Shown here one piece after another: positions 7,193 to 14,471 of a DNA stretch of 24,302 nt; the stretch's first letter is position 1, and every line of letters starts with the position of its first letter. The DNA comes from Bacteroidales bacterium (GTDB lineage Bacteria; Bacteroidota; Bacteroidia; Bacteroidales; UBA932). Where the stretch lies: assembly GCA_016283985.1 (NCBI GenBank), contig JAEENZ010000155.1, forward strand, positions 1 to 24,302, written 5' to 3'. Below the pieces are notes generated by a model. That model worked only from the letters and a program-made list of their open reading frames with translations. It searched no databases and was not told the origin of the DNA. The position numbers and the translations under genes are program-made.

Positions 7193-7351
7193 CACTTATT
7201 TAGCAACTTGCAGGCCCTTGCGACCAACATCGCTGCCATCTGCTGGATCATCTGCATCTCCAAGAAGCGTCACATCAATCCTTACAAGGAAGACGTGTTC
7301 GTGGATCAGAAGTACTACAAGGATGCCATGGCCCGCGCCGACGTGGCTTAG
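7193..7351 (+). pseudogene. Orphan 3' tail of a membrane-protein gene
   Basis: An open frame from just after a TGA (7190-7192) to the TAG at 7349-7351 encodes about 52 residues without a sensible start codon. It contains a membrane-helix-like stretch (NIAAICWIICI) and then a basic, charged tail (SKKRHINPYKED, DQKYYKDA). This is the pattern of the C terminus of a polytopic transporter. Base composition matches the GC-rich resident genes rather than the AT-rich block that follows. The 5' part is missing; its place is taken by the promoter and start of the minus-strand esterase gene. The family could not be recognised. A chance open frame remains possible, but the helix-plus-tail pattern makes a gene remnant more likely. 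Confidence 0.5.
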
Positions 7352-7362
7352 CTTTCCAATTA

Positions 7363-7425
7363 ACTTTTAGTAAATTACTTTTGGTAAATTAAACCGCAAT
7401 GGTTATATTTGCCAAAAGTAATTTA
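7363..7425. repeat. Direct and inverted repeats framing the AAA+ ATPase promoter
   Basis: Two adjacent 14-bp direct repeats differ at one base: ACTTTTAGTAAATT (7363-7376) and ACTTTTGGTAAATT (7377-7390). A perfect 14-bp inverted repeat pairs 7371-7384 (TAAATTACTTTTGG) with 7412-7425 across 27 bp. The same region holds an inverted near-copy of the direct-repeat unit at 7407-7419 (12 of 13 bases). The arms overlap the -33 box and begin right after the -7 box, so this could be an operator or a remnant of an insertion end. Confidence 0.7.
7380..7411 (+). promoter_or_regulatory. Near-consensus Bacteroidota promoter for the AAA+ ATPase
   Basis: The -33 box TTTG (7380-7383) and the -7 box TATATTTG (7404-7411) are separated by 20 bp. 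This matches the Bacteroides consensus TTTG-N19-21-TAnnTTTG exactly. The -7 box ends 18 bp before the ATG at 7430. It is the best promoter match found in the window. Confidence 0.75.
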
Positions 7426-7429
7426 TTTT

Positions 7430-8557
7430 ATGCACGTAAACCCATTCATACTCACGCCTTATCTGTCCAGTGACCTGTTCTGTGATAGGGAGGAAGAAAC
7501 CGAAAAGCTGATCGATTATCTTGAAAGCGGCAGGAACGTTACGCTCATTTCCCCAAGAAGACTTGGGAAAACGGGATTGATTTACCGGGTTTTCGACGAG
7601 ATTGCCATAAGGGGGAAAGACTATGATACCATTTATGTAGATATAAGCGCCACATCTTCCATAGATGGTTTTATCAAGGCGCTTTCAGAAGCGGTCGCCA
7701 GTAGTCTCAAAAAAAACCGCGTCTCCTCTTTCATCAAGACCCTGGGAGGCATACGGCCGCTAATCAGCTACGATGCAACGACCGGTCAGCCAGAACTGTC
7801 TTTCACTTACAGGTCGGATTCAGAAAAACAAACCACCCTTAAAAGCATCCTTTCATATCTTGAAGCGCGCGAAAGGACCGTGGTAGTTGCAATCGACGAA
7901 TTCCAGCAGATACGCGAGTATGAAGGTGTGAATATGGAAGCGGTGCTCCGCTCGCACATCCAGAATCTCCATAACGTCCGTTTTATCTTTTGCGGCAGCA
8001 AGCAGCATATAATGTTCGATATGTTCTCCAATGCAAAACGGCCGTTCTATGAGAGCACCGTGCCCGTTCCGCTTCACAAATTGAATGTGGGCAAATATGC
8101 GGAATTCATTTCCCGTCTTTTCCTACAAAACGGCAAGACGATAGATGACGAGACGACCCGTTTCATCATCAGGTGGACCAGAGACCACACATTCTACACG
8201 CAGTCGCTGTGCAATGAGGTGTTTATGCTGAGCAGGAAAACCGTTACGATGGAGGATGTTTTTGCCGCCATGAGAAACCTGCTCATGGCCGGGAAGGAAT
8301 ACTTCCTTGAAATACAAAGACTTATATCAACTCATCAATGGAATCTGCTTAAGGCAATTGCAAAGGAAGAATCCGTGCGCCAACCCACTTCCTCCGCATT
8401 TATCCGCAAATACGGTCTCACGTCCGGTGCATCCGTCCTTAAAAGCCTTAACGCTTTGGTGGAAAAAGAACTGGTCCTCATCACCAACACCACCGACGGG
8501 CCGGTATACTCCGTATATAACGTATTCCTGTCCAGATTCCTGGAAATACTGCAGTAG
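7430..8557 (+). CDS. Archaeal-type AAA+ ATPase (PF01637-like) with C-terminal winged helix
   Basis: P-loop ATPase related to the archaeal ATPase/ORC-Cdc6-like and STAND group, 375 residues. Walker A is SPRRLGKTG (41-49), in the PRR-x-GKT form typical of this family. Walker B is VVVAIDEF (151-158), and FIFCGS (185-190) resembles the sensor strand. Residues 300-375 look like a winged helix-turn-helix (SSAFIRKYGL, then ASVLKSLNALVEKELV). No C-terminal PD-(D/E)XK domain, common in relatives, is present. The ATG at 7430 is preferred to a TTG at 7409 because 7409 falls inside the -7 box. The gene is AT-richer than its flanks and stands alone, convergent with recO (21 bp between stops). The biological role of these ATPases is mostly unknown; defence, mobile-element or regulatory functions are all possible. 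Confidence 0.85.
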   Translation: MHVNPFILTPYLSSDLFCDREEETEKLIDYLESGRNVTLISPRRLGKTGLIYRVFDEIAIRGKDYDTIYVDISATSSIDGFIKALSEAVASSLKKNRVSSFIKTLGGIRPLISYDATTGQPELSFTYRSDSEKQTTLKSILSYLEARERTVVVAIDEFQQIREYEGVNMEAVLRSHIQNLHNVRFIFCGSKQHIMFDMFSNAKRPFYESTVPVPLHKLNVGKYAEFISRLFLQNGKTIDDETTRFIIRWTRDHTFYTQSLCNEVFMLSRKTVTMEDVFAAMRNLLMAGKEYFLEIQRLISTHQWNLLKAIAKEESVRQPTSSAFIRKYGLTSGASVLKSLNALVEKELVLITNTTDGPVYSVYNVFLSRFLEILQ

Positions 8558-8578
8558 TTTTTCAGATCGGGGATGATG

Positions 8579-9229
8579 TCAGCGGTAGAGTTCCCCCAGC
8601 ACGGCCAAAGACCGGATGTTGAGGGGAATTTCCAAATGAACTGAAAGATAGCGCAGTAGCGATTCTGCTATTGCGCTTCTTTTTGTGCCGGAGAGAGGAT
8701 AGGCCATAAACTCTCCGAATCCGGCTGAGAGAAGATCGGAAAGCTCGCGGAGATGCTCCCCGGCGAAGGGGGCCAGCGACTCGAATGAGGGCGAAAAGCC
8801 CAGCGCGCCGGCAAGTTCCATCAACCAGCGGAGATGATAATTTGCAAAACTCCCCTCCAGGGCATCCAGGGTGAGGATGCTTCGTTCGCACCAATCGAAC
8901 AGCCCGGCTTCGGCTGAACCTTCCTGAACGCCGCGCCAGAGCACTTCGCTCATGAACAGGGTGATGGCGTTCTTGTTGAAATCGGAGCGTACTCCACCCA
9001 GCGGATACACTGCAGACACCCCGCGAAGCCGCCACAGGTCCGACTTGCGGTTTTCCAGGACCTCGGCATCCAACACGCTGAAAGGCAGATACAATGCCCG
9101 GGAGCCTCCCTTTCGCACGGTCACGATGAAACTGCGCCGTCCCATCTCCCGGCAAAGGCAATGAAGCACCAGGGACGAGTCCCCCAGTTTGGTGGAATTC
9201 AGGACAATCAGACGTACGGCGGAATTCAT
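8579..9229 (-). CDS. recO: DNA repair protein RecO
   Basis: RecO works with RecR (RecFOR pathway) to load RecA onto SSB-coated single-stranded DNA during gap repair, in the cytosol. The protein is 216 residues. An N-terminal OB-fold-like part (1-75) contains VRLIVLNSTKLGDSS, MGRRSFIV and LPFSVLDAEV; a helical C-terminal part includes RWLMELAGALGFSP (134-147). No four-cysteine zinc motif is seen. The ATG at 9229 gives the expected start a few residues before the first OB strand; a longer in-frame start at 9406 would run into the divergent protease gene and add an unrelated sequence. It is divergently transcribed from the tricorn-like gene with 65 bp between starts. Confidence 0.85.
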   Translation of the reverse strand: MNSAVRLIVLNSTKLGDSSLVLHCLCREMGRRSFIVTVRKGGSRALYLPFSVLDAEVLENRKSDLWRLRGVSAVYPLGGVRSDFNKNAITLFMSEVLWRGVQEGSAEAGLFDWCERSILTLDALEGSFANYHLRWLMELAGALGFSPSFESLAPFAGEHLRELSDLLSAGFGEFMAYPLSGTKRSAIAESLLRYLSVHLEIPLNIRSLAVLGELYR

Positions 9230-9236
9230 TTCAGCA

Positions 9237-9244
9237 CAAATATA
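9237..9244 (-). promoter_or_regulatory. -7 promoter box for recO
   Basis: The minus strand reads TATATTTG (TAnnTTTG match), ending 7 bp before the recO ATG at 9229. No good -33 box was found at 19-21 bp. The start point would lie very close to the start codon. Confidence 0.4.
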
Positions 9245-9265
9245 GGATTTTGCGGGGATTTTTCT

Positions 9266-9273
9266 TACTTTTG
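9266..9273 (+). promoter_or_regulatory. -7 promoter box for the tricorn-like protease gene
   Basis: TACTTTTG matches TAnnTTTG and ends 21 bp before the ATG at 9295. A TTTG at 9249-9252 lies only 13 bp upstream, too close for a standard -33 box, so this is a moderate call. It shares the 65-bp divergent region with recO. Confidence 0.4.
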
Positions 9274-9294
9274 AAGGATTAGTATTAAAAGCAT

Positions 9295-12200
9295 ATGAAG
9301 AAGTTGATCCTTGCGGCCGCCGCCGCGCTTGTCTGCACACTCGCAATCGCCAATGAAACTCCCCACTGGCTGCGCCAGAACGCCATTTCGCCGGACGGCA
9401 ATACAATTGCTTTCGTCTATCAGGGCGATATCTGGACGGTTCCGTCCGCCGGAGGCGAGGCCATCAGGCTCACCAGCAATCCGGCTCACGACACGGAGCC
9501 ACGCTGGAGCCCGGACGGGAAATATGTCATCTTCGCATCTTACCGCGAAGGCCAGAAGGACATCTGGGCGGTTCCCGCCGATGGCGGCAGGCCGAAGCGC
9601 CTTACAGACTACGGCGGAGCACAGACTCCCTATGCGGTCAGCAAGGACGGCAAGATACTCTTCGGCGCCTATTATCAGGAACTTGCAAGTTCAAGTGCCT
9701 TCCCCGGAGCGACCAATCTCTACAGCCTCGACTTTGCCAAGGCGCTTGCGGCCGAGCCCGGCAAACTTCCTCAGCCGAAGCGCATCGCGACCGTAAAGGT
9801 TGGTTCGGCAGACATCTCCGCCGACGGTACCATCCTCTATGAAGATTACGTCACACCAGAGGATCCCTACCGCAAGCATCACACTTCTTCAGCGGCACGC
9901 AATATCTGGAAGATCCAGAACGGCAAGTACACCAAACTTACCAGCTTCATCGGTGAAGACAAATGCCCTGTGTTCGCTCCGGACGGCATACATTATTATT
10001 ATTTGAGTGAGCAGAGCGAGACTCCGGTGGAGCCCAACGGCTGGGCTGCCGATGCAAACGTCTGGAAATCAGACATTAACGGTGGCGCCCCTGTGCGGAT
10101 TACATCCTTCACCAAGAATCCCGTCCGCTACCTCAGCATAAGCGGCAACGGCATACTCTGCTACTCCTGGAACGGGGACCTTTACACCCAGAAGGAGGGG
10201 CAGCAGCCGGTAAAACTCGCCATCACCGTCAAGAAAGACAAGAACGAGCGCGAGCACGTCTTCCGCATCGCGAGGGACGGCATCCGCGGCTTTGCCGCAT
10301 CCCCCAACGGGAAGGAGATCGCCGTGGTTTCGAGGGGAGATGTTTTCGTGACCCCGCTGGAACTTGGGGACACACGCCGCATTACTGACACTCCGGAACA
10401 GGAGCGCTGGGTGGCCTTCGGCAAGGATGGCCGCAGCATCTTCTACGACTCCGAGCGTAACGGTGAATGGGCAATCTACAAGCGCGAACTCACGGACAAA
10501 AAAGACCAGATGTTCACCTTCACCACCCGCACCAAAGAAGAGCGCATCACCCCTGAAGGGCAGGTTTGTTTCATGCCGAGCGTTTCGCCCGACGGCAAGT
10601 GGCTGGCCTACCTGCGCAACCGCACCGGGCTGGTGGTATGCAGCACCAACGGCGGCAAGGAGAAGGTCCTCATCCCGGAAGGCGTCAACTACTCCTACTC
10701 CGACGGCGACCTCGGCTTCGAGTGGAGCCCGGACAGTCGTTACATCCTCTCCAACTACCAGGGTGAGCAGCGCATGTACAACGATGACATCTGCCTGATA
10801 GACGTGGAGTCCGGAGAGATAACCGACCTCACGTTGAGCGGCTATTCCGATGGCAATTTCAAGTGGGCCATGGGTGGAAAGGCGATGACCTGGGAGAGCG
10901 ACAAGGCCGGTTACCGCAGCCACGGCAGCTGGGGCGCGGAGGGCGACATCTACATCATGTTCTTCGACGACGAGGCCTACCTCAAGTTCACCCGCGGCGA
11001 GGACATGGAGAAGATCGAGAAACTGCTGAAGAGCGAAAAAGAGGCCGCCAAGGACAAGAAGAAGGATGACAAGGAGAAGAAGGACAGCACCGCTTCCAAG
11101 AAGCCGGAGAAGGTGAAACTGGAACTCGAACGCCGTTTCGACCGCGTGGTCAAACTGACCCGCAACTCCGGCCACATCGGCGATTATCTTCTTACCCCCG
11201 ACGGAAAGAAACTCTACTACACCGTTCAGCTCGAGAAGAACCACGATCTGGTGTGCGTGGACCGCACCGACGGCAGCATCAAGGTTGTGAAGAAGGGTTT
11301 TGCCGGACGTCTGATTCCGTCCGCCGACGGCAAGAGCGTGTTCGTGGTAGGGAACAACAGCGTGACCAAGGCTGATCCCAAGAACTTCAGCACCAAGAAC
11401 GTCAGTTTCAGCGGCGAATATGAATATGATGCGGTGAAAGAACGTGAATACATCTTCAATCACTGCTGGCGTCAGGTCAAGGAAAAGTGGTATGTGGCAG
11501 ACATGCACGGGGTGGACTGGGATGCCGTTTGCGAGAACTACCGCCAGTTCCTGCCCTATGTGACCGACAACTGGGCCTTCCGCGAAATCCTTTCCGAGAT
11601 GCTCGGAGAACTGAACGGTTCCCACACCGGCGGACGCTACGGCGGTTCATCCACGGGAGTCGGGCATCTGGGAGTTATCTTCGATGAGGATTATACAGGC
11701 AAGGGCCTGAAGATCAAGGAATTCCTACCGTACAGTGTGTTGCAGAGGAATGTACCCGAGATGAAGGAGGGCGACCTCGTGCTCGCGGTAGACGGCAAGC
11801 CGGTGGAAGCCGGCACTCCCTGGTATCAGGCACTCTACAGAAAGAACGGCAAGAGGATTCTGCTCACGGTGAAAGCCGGAGGCAAGGAAAAGGAGGTTAT
11901 TATCACCACTGCCGGCAACGACACCGAAGGATACTATCAGCGCTGGGTGCGGAACAATGAAAAGCGCGTCGAGCAGCTTTCCGGCGGCCGCGTTGGATAT
12001 GTCCACGTGCGCGGTATGAATTCCGCCAGCTTCCGTGAAGTTTATTCCAAGGCTCTCGGCAAGTATCGCACCTGTGACGCCCTGATAGTGGATACCCGCA
12101 ACAACGGCGGCGGCTGGCTGCATAACGACCTGGCCACTTTCCTGGACGGAAAGATGTACACGCGCCGCGAAGCCCGAGGCGTGTATATGGCACCCGAGCC

Positions 12201-12546
12201 CTACGACAAGTGGGTGAAACCTTCATGCGTGGTGGTATGCGAAGCCAACTATTCCGACGCCTGCGGATTCCCTTACTGCTACAGGGCCCTCGGCACCGGT
12301 AAGATAATCGGTGCACCCGTTCCCGGCACCGCCACATCCGTGTGGTGGGAGAACCAGGTGGATCCTTCGCTGGTGTTCGGTATTCCGCAGATCGGCTCCT
12401 GGAGCGTATCAAACGGCAGATATCTTGAAAACCTTCAACTTGAACCGGACATCGTGGTCTACAACGACCCCGAAAGCGTTGCCCGAGGCGAAGACAAGCA
12501 GCTCGAAGCCGCAGTAGCCGAGATGCTGAAGGAGATAGGGAAGTAG
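9295..12546 (+). CDS. Tricorn-like protease (S41), secreted, beta-propellers plus PDZ plus peptidase core
   Basis: Large oligopeptide-processing serine peptidase of the tricorn family. At 1083 residues it is close to the archaeal tricorn length. It begins with a signal peptide (MKKLILAAAAALVCTLAIA), so it acts in the periplasm or envelope, unlike the cytosolic archaeal enzyme. The domains in order are: a TolB/WD-like propeller (about 30-310, repeats such as AISPDGNTIAFV and RWSPDGKYVIF), a second propeller (about 320-720), and a helical region ending in GELNGSHTG. A PDZ domain (about 785-875) and the S41 core follow. Candidate tetrad by alignment with tricorn: Ser776, His777, nucleophile Ser987 (NYSDACGFP) and Glu1045 (RYLENLQLEPD). 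A lysine/glutamate-rich stretch at about 575-610 interrupts the second propeller. Likely monocistronic; convergent with the SGNH gene. Confidence 0.93.
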   Translation: MKKLILAAAAALVCTLAIANETPHWLRQNAISPDGNTIAFVYQGDIWTVPSAGGEAIRLTSNPAHDTEPRWSPDGKYVIFASYREGQKDIWAVPADGGRPKRLTDYGGAQTPYAVSKDGKILFGAYYQELASSSAFPGATNLYSLDFAKALAAEPGKLPQPKRIATVKVGSADISADGTILYEDYVTPEDPYRKHHTSSAARNIWKIQNGKYTKLTSFIGEDKCPVFAPDGIHYYYLSEQSETPVEPNGWAADANVWKSDINGGAPVRITSFTKNPVRYLSISGNGILCYSWNGDLYTQKEGQQPVKLAITVKKDKNEREHVFRIARDGIRGFAASPNGKEIAVVSRGDVFVTPLELGDTRRITDTPEQERWVAFGKDGRSIFYDSERNGEWAIYKRELTDKKDQMFTFTTRTKEERITPEGQVCFMPSVSPDGKWLAYLRNRTGLVVCSTNGGKEKVLIPEGVNYSYSDGDLGFEWSPDSRYILSNYQGEQRMYNDDICLIDVESGEITDLTLSGYSDGNFKWAMGGKAMTWESDKAGYRSHGSWGAEGDIYIMFFDDEAYLKFTRGEDMEKIEKLLKSEKEAAKDKKKDDKEKKDSTASKKPEKVKLELERRFDRVVKLTRNSGHIGDYLLTPDGKKLYYTVQLEKNHDLVCVDRTDGSIKVVKKGFAGRLIPSADGKSVFVVGNNSVTKADPKNFSTKNVSFSGEYEYDAVKEREYIFNHCWRQVKEKWYVADMHGVDWDAVCENYRQFLPYVTDNWAFREILSEMLGELNGSHTGGRYGGSSTGVGHLGVIFDEDYTGKGLKIKEFLPYSVLQRNVPEMKEGDLVLAVDGKPVEAGTPWYQALYRKNGKRILLTVKAGGKEKEVIITTAGNDTEGYYQRWVRNNEKRVEQLSGGRVGYVHVRGMNSASFREVYSKALGKYRTCDALIVDTRNNGGGWLHNDLATFLDGKMYTRREARGVYMAPEPYDKWVKPSCVVVCEANYSDACGFPYCYRALGTGKIIGAPVPGTATSVWWENQVDPSLVFGIPQIGSWSVSNGRYLENLQLEPDIVVYNDPESVARGEDKQLEAAVAEMLKEIGK

Positions 12547-12558
12547 GGGATCCTACTT
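12541..12558. terminator. Possible bidirectional hairpin between convergent genes
   Basis: A perfect 7-bp inverted repeat, AAGTAGG (12541-12547) and CCTACTT (12552-12558), with a 4-nt loop. GGG at 12538-12540 and CCC at 12562-12564 could add three pairs after a small bulge. The plus-strand stop TAG (12544-12546) lies in the left arm and the minus-strand stop (12553-12555) in the right arm. There is no strong T run on either side, so terminator activity is only possible. Confidence 0.35.
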
Positions 12559-13623
12559 TATCCCGTACTTGCGTAGTATCTTCACCAGGGGCTTGCGTAT
12601 GCTGCAGGCCCAGAGGTAGTAGCCAATGTCGCTGGGATGGGTGCCGTCCAGCGAGGTCTCGTGGTCGGGGGTCGAGGCGTCGGAACTCTTGATGTAATAC
12701 ACATCCTTATAGCGCTTTACGGCGACGGCCATCACGCTGTCGGCGACGGCCATCTTGGCGGCTTCTATCTTTTCGCGCTTCGCGTTGAAGTTGCGGTTCT
12801 CGCGGTAGATGGTGCGGATGAATATAAGCGGCACGCCGGGATGGGTGGCCTGGATCTCCTCTATGAAACCGAAGGTGCGGCTGCGGATTTCCTTCGGGCT
12901 GGGATTGGAGAAGGTGTCGAAGAAGAAGGCGTCGGCGTGGGCATCCTTCAGGGCCCTGAGGTACTCCGGCTGCATCTTGCAATCGCCCGCGACTCCGAGG
13001 CTGTTGAACTGGAAGCCGGTCATCCTGCTGAGGAATCCGGGAATGGTGTTGGCGCTTCTGGCGGAGCCATGCCCGTGGGTGAAGCTGGAGCCGTACAACA
13101 CTATATCATATTTGAACGGCTTGTCGCCGGGTTCCAGCATGCAGCCGGTGGGAACGCCGACCTGGGCGGATTTGACCACGCTGAAATTCGGGAAGTAAAC
13201 GATGCATTCCTTCGTGCCCGGGGCCATGTTTTCCACCAGGGTGCAAGTCTTGTAGTCGTCTTTTCCTTTTGGGATGTGGGCCGATCCCGCCCAGAGCCAG
13301 GTGCCATCCTTTTTAATATAAAGGTCATAACCCCTGCTCCCGCGGGTGGATCCGCCCTCGTTTTCGGTTATGGTACGCATGGTGATGACAGGCGCATCGG
13401 TACGGAAACTGCAGATTATGCCGGAACTCTCGTTCAGCAAATTGACGCTTTTATCCTTCCATCCTCCGTATTTGCCGAAATCCATCCGCTTGTACGGATC
13501 GGGAGTGTCCGGGAAAACCTTTCCCACGATGGTCAGGTCCGTCGCTTCCACATAATTATAATCCTGCGCAAAAGCAGAAAGCACCGCAGTCAGAGCGGCA
13601 ACCAGCAAAAACAGTCGTTTCAT
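12553..13623 (-). CDS. Secreted SGNH/GDSL-type hydrolase with N-terminal GxDLY domain
   Basis: Exported esterase-type hydrolase, 356 residues, with signal peptide MKRLFLLVAALTAVLSAFA. Residues 21-170 form the beta-rich N-terminal domain found in this Bacteroidetes SGNH family, with the GYDLYI motif at 98-103. Residues 173-356 are the SGNH core: block I GSSFTHG with nucleophile Ser180, block II Gly213 in VAGDCK, block III Asn240 in DTFSN, and block V Asp326-x-x-His329 in DGTHP. All catalytic blocks are present. It is the last gene of a minus-strand operon (glpT - EamA - this gene), starting 3 bp after the EamA stop. Deacetylation of carbohydrates or glycans is a reasonable guess from the family. 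The gene ends 6 bp from the convergent tricorn-like gene. Confidence 0.88.
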   Translation of the reverse strand: MKRLFLLVAALTAVLSAFAQDYNYVEATDLTIVGKVFPDTPDPYKRMDFGKYGGWKDKSVNLLNESSGIICSFRTDAPVITMRTITENEGGSTRGSRGYDLYIKKDGTWLWAGSAHIPKGKDDYKTCTLVENMAPGTKECIVYFPNFSVVKSAQVGVPTGCMLEPGDKPFKYDIVLYGSSFTHGHGSARSANTIPGFLSRMTGFQFNSLGVAGDCKMQPEYLRALKDAHADAFFFDTFSNPSPKEIRSRTFGFIEEIQATHPGVPLIFIRTIYRENRNFNAKREKIEAAKMAVADSVMAVAVKRYKDVYYIKSSDASTPDHETSLDGTHPSDIGYYLWACSIRKPLVKILRKYGIK

Positions 13624-13626
13624 ATA

Positions 13627-14469
13627 CTATAACGAACTTATCATCAAAAGAACCACCCCCGCCAGCATCAGCAACAACACCCCTGCCTTCTGCGCGATGC
13701 GCTTCTCCTTGAAGATGATGGCGCCCAGCGCGAAGGTAACGATCACGGAACAGCGGCGGATCAGGGAAATGACCGAAAGCAGCGATCCGTCCGCTTTCAG
13801 CGAGAAGAAGTACAGCATGTCGGCCGCGGTGATGAAAACGGCAATGAGCAGGATGGTCCAGTCCCAGCGGAACGGTTCCGAAACCCCGCGCGACCGGCGG
13901 ATCAGGATGATGGCGGCCAGCATCAGGGTAATGTAGATATTGGTCCAGCTCTGCACGAACAGCGGCTGCATGCCGGCCATTATGTGCTTGTCCCATAGCG
14001 CGCTGGCCACTCCGGTGAACACTGAAACCAGCAGGGCCCAGAATCCTTTGTTTCCCTTGAAGGAGATGCCTTCCCGCTCGCTGCTGACGCTCAACAGCCA
14101 GAGGGCGAGAAGCACTGCCGCTACTCCGCACCATTGCATCCAGCTCAGCCTTTCTCCAAAAAGGATGATGGAGAAGATGACCACGAACATCGGCCTGGAA
14201 GTCTTGAAGGTGCTTACGGTAGTGATAGGAAGCAGCTGCAGGGCGATCATGCCGCTGACCCAGGAGGCTGTCACCAGCACTGCCTTGAAAAGCAGGCGGA
14301 GATGGTCCGGGCCCGTTCCCAAAGTCAGGAAAGGACTGACGAACAGGGCGCTCAGGCCGGTGGCGACCAGCAGGATGCCGTAGATGCCGTTGCGCTTCAG
14401 CGCTGCTTTCTTCGCAACGTCATATACGCCCAGCAGGACCGCCGAGGCGAGAGCCATCCAGATCCACAT
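13627..14469 (-). CDS. EamA/DMT-superfamily transporter
   Basis: Drug/metabolite transporter superfamily protein of 280 residues with about ten hydrophobic helices in two EamA repeats (about 1-137 and 150-280), located in the inner membrane. Characteristic features are the first helix with LLGVYDVAKKAALKRNG, the repeat-1 end TVSTFKTSRPMFVVIFSIILFGERLSWMQ (positions about 104-132) and its repeat-2 counterpart ending at IIFKEKRIAQKAG. DMT members export or import small metabolites such as amino acids, sugars or nucleotides; the substrate cannot be read here. It starts 2 bp after the glpT stop and 3 bp before the SGNH start, so it is the middle gene of a tight operon. Confidence 0.88.
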   Translation of the reverse strand: MWIWMALASAVLLGVYDVAKKAALKRNGIYGILLVATGLSALFVSPFLTLGTGPDHLRLLFKAVLVTASWVSGMIALQLLPITTVSTFKTSRPMFVVIFSIILFGERLSWMQWCGVAAVLLALWLLSVSSEREGISFKGNKGFWALLVSVFTGVASALWDKHIMAGMQPLFVQSWTNIYITLMLAAIILIRRSRGVSEPFRWDWTILLIAVFITAADMLYFFSLKADGSLLSVISLIRRCSVIVTFALGAIIFKEKRIAQKAGVLLLMLAGVVLLMISSL

Positions 14470-14471
14470 GA

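Noticed and set aside
7162..7263. N-terminal extension of the tandem esterase (34 residues)
   Set aside because: It would place the signal peptide in the interior and would translate the predicted promoter region; the ATG at 7161 is better.
8562..9161. Minus-strand 199-codon frame overlapping recO
   Set aside because: Out of frame with recO and Arg/Gly/Ser-rich; the RecO frame has recognisable OB-fold and helical segments.
9230..9406. N-terminal extension of RecO into the tricorn-like gene
   Set aside because: The added residues are not RecO-like and would overlap the divergent gene and both promoters.
10069..11625. Long minus-strand open frame (518 codons) inside the tricorn-like gene
   Set aside because: It is antisense to a well-supported gene, is low-complexity hydrophobic/Val-Gly-rich, shows no family motif, and is expected from GC-rich codon usage of the sense strand.
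12637..13632. Plus-strand open frame of 331 codons opposite the SGNH gene
   Set aside because: The SGNH frame has a signal peptide and all catalytic blocks; the antisense frame has no recognisable domain.
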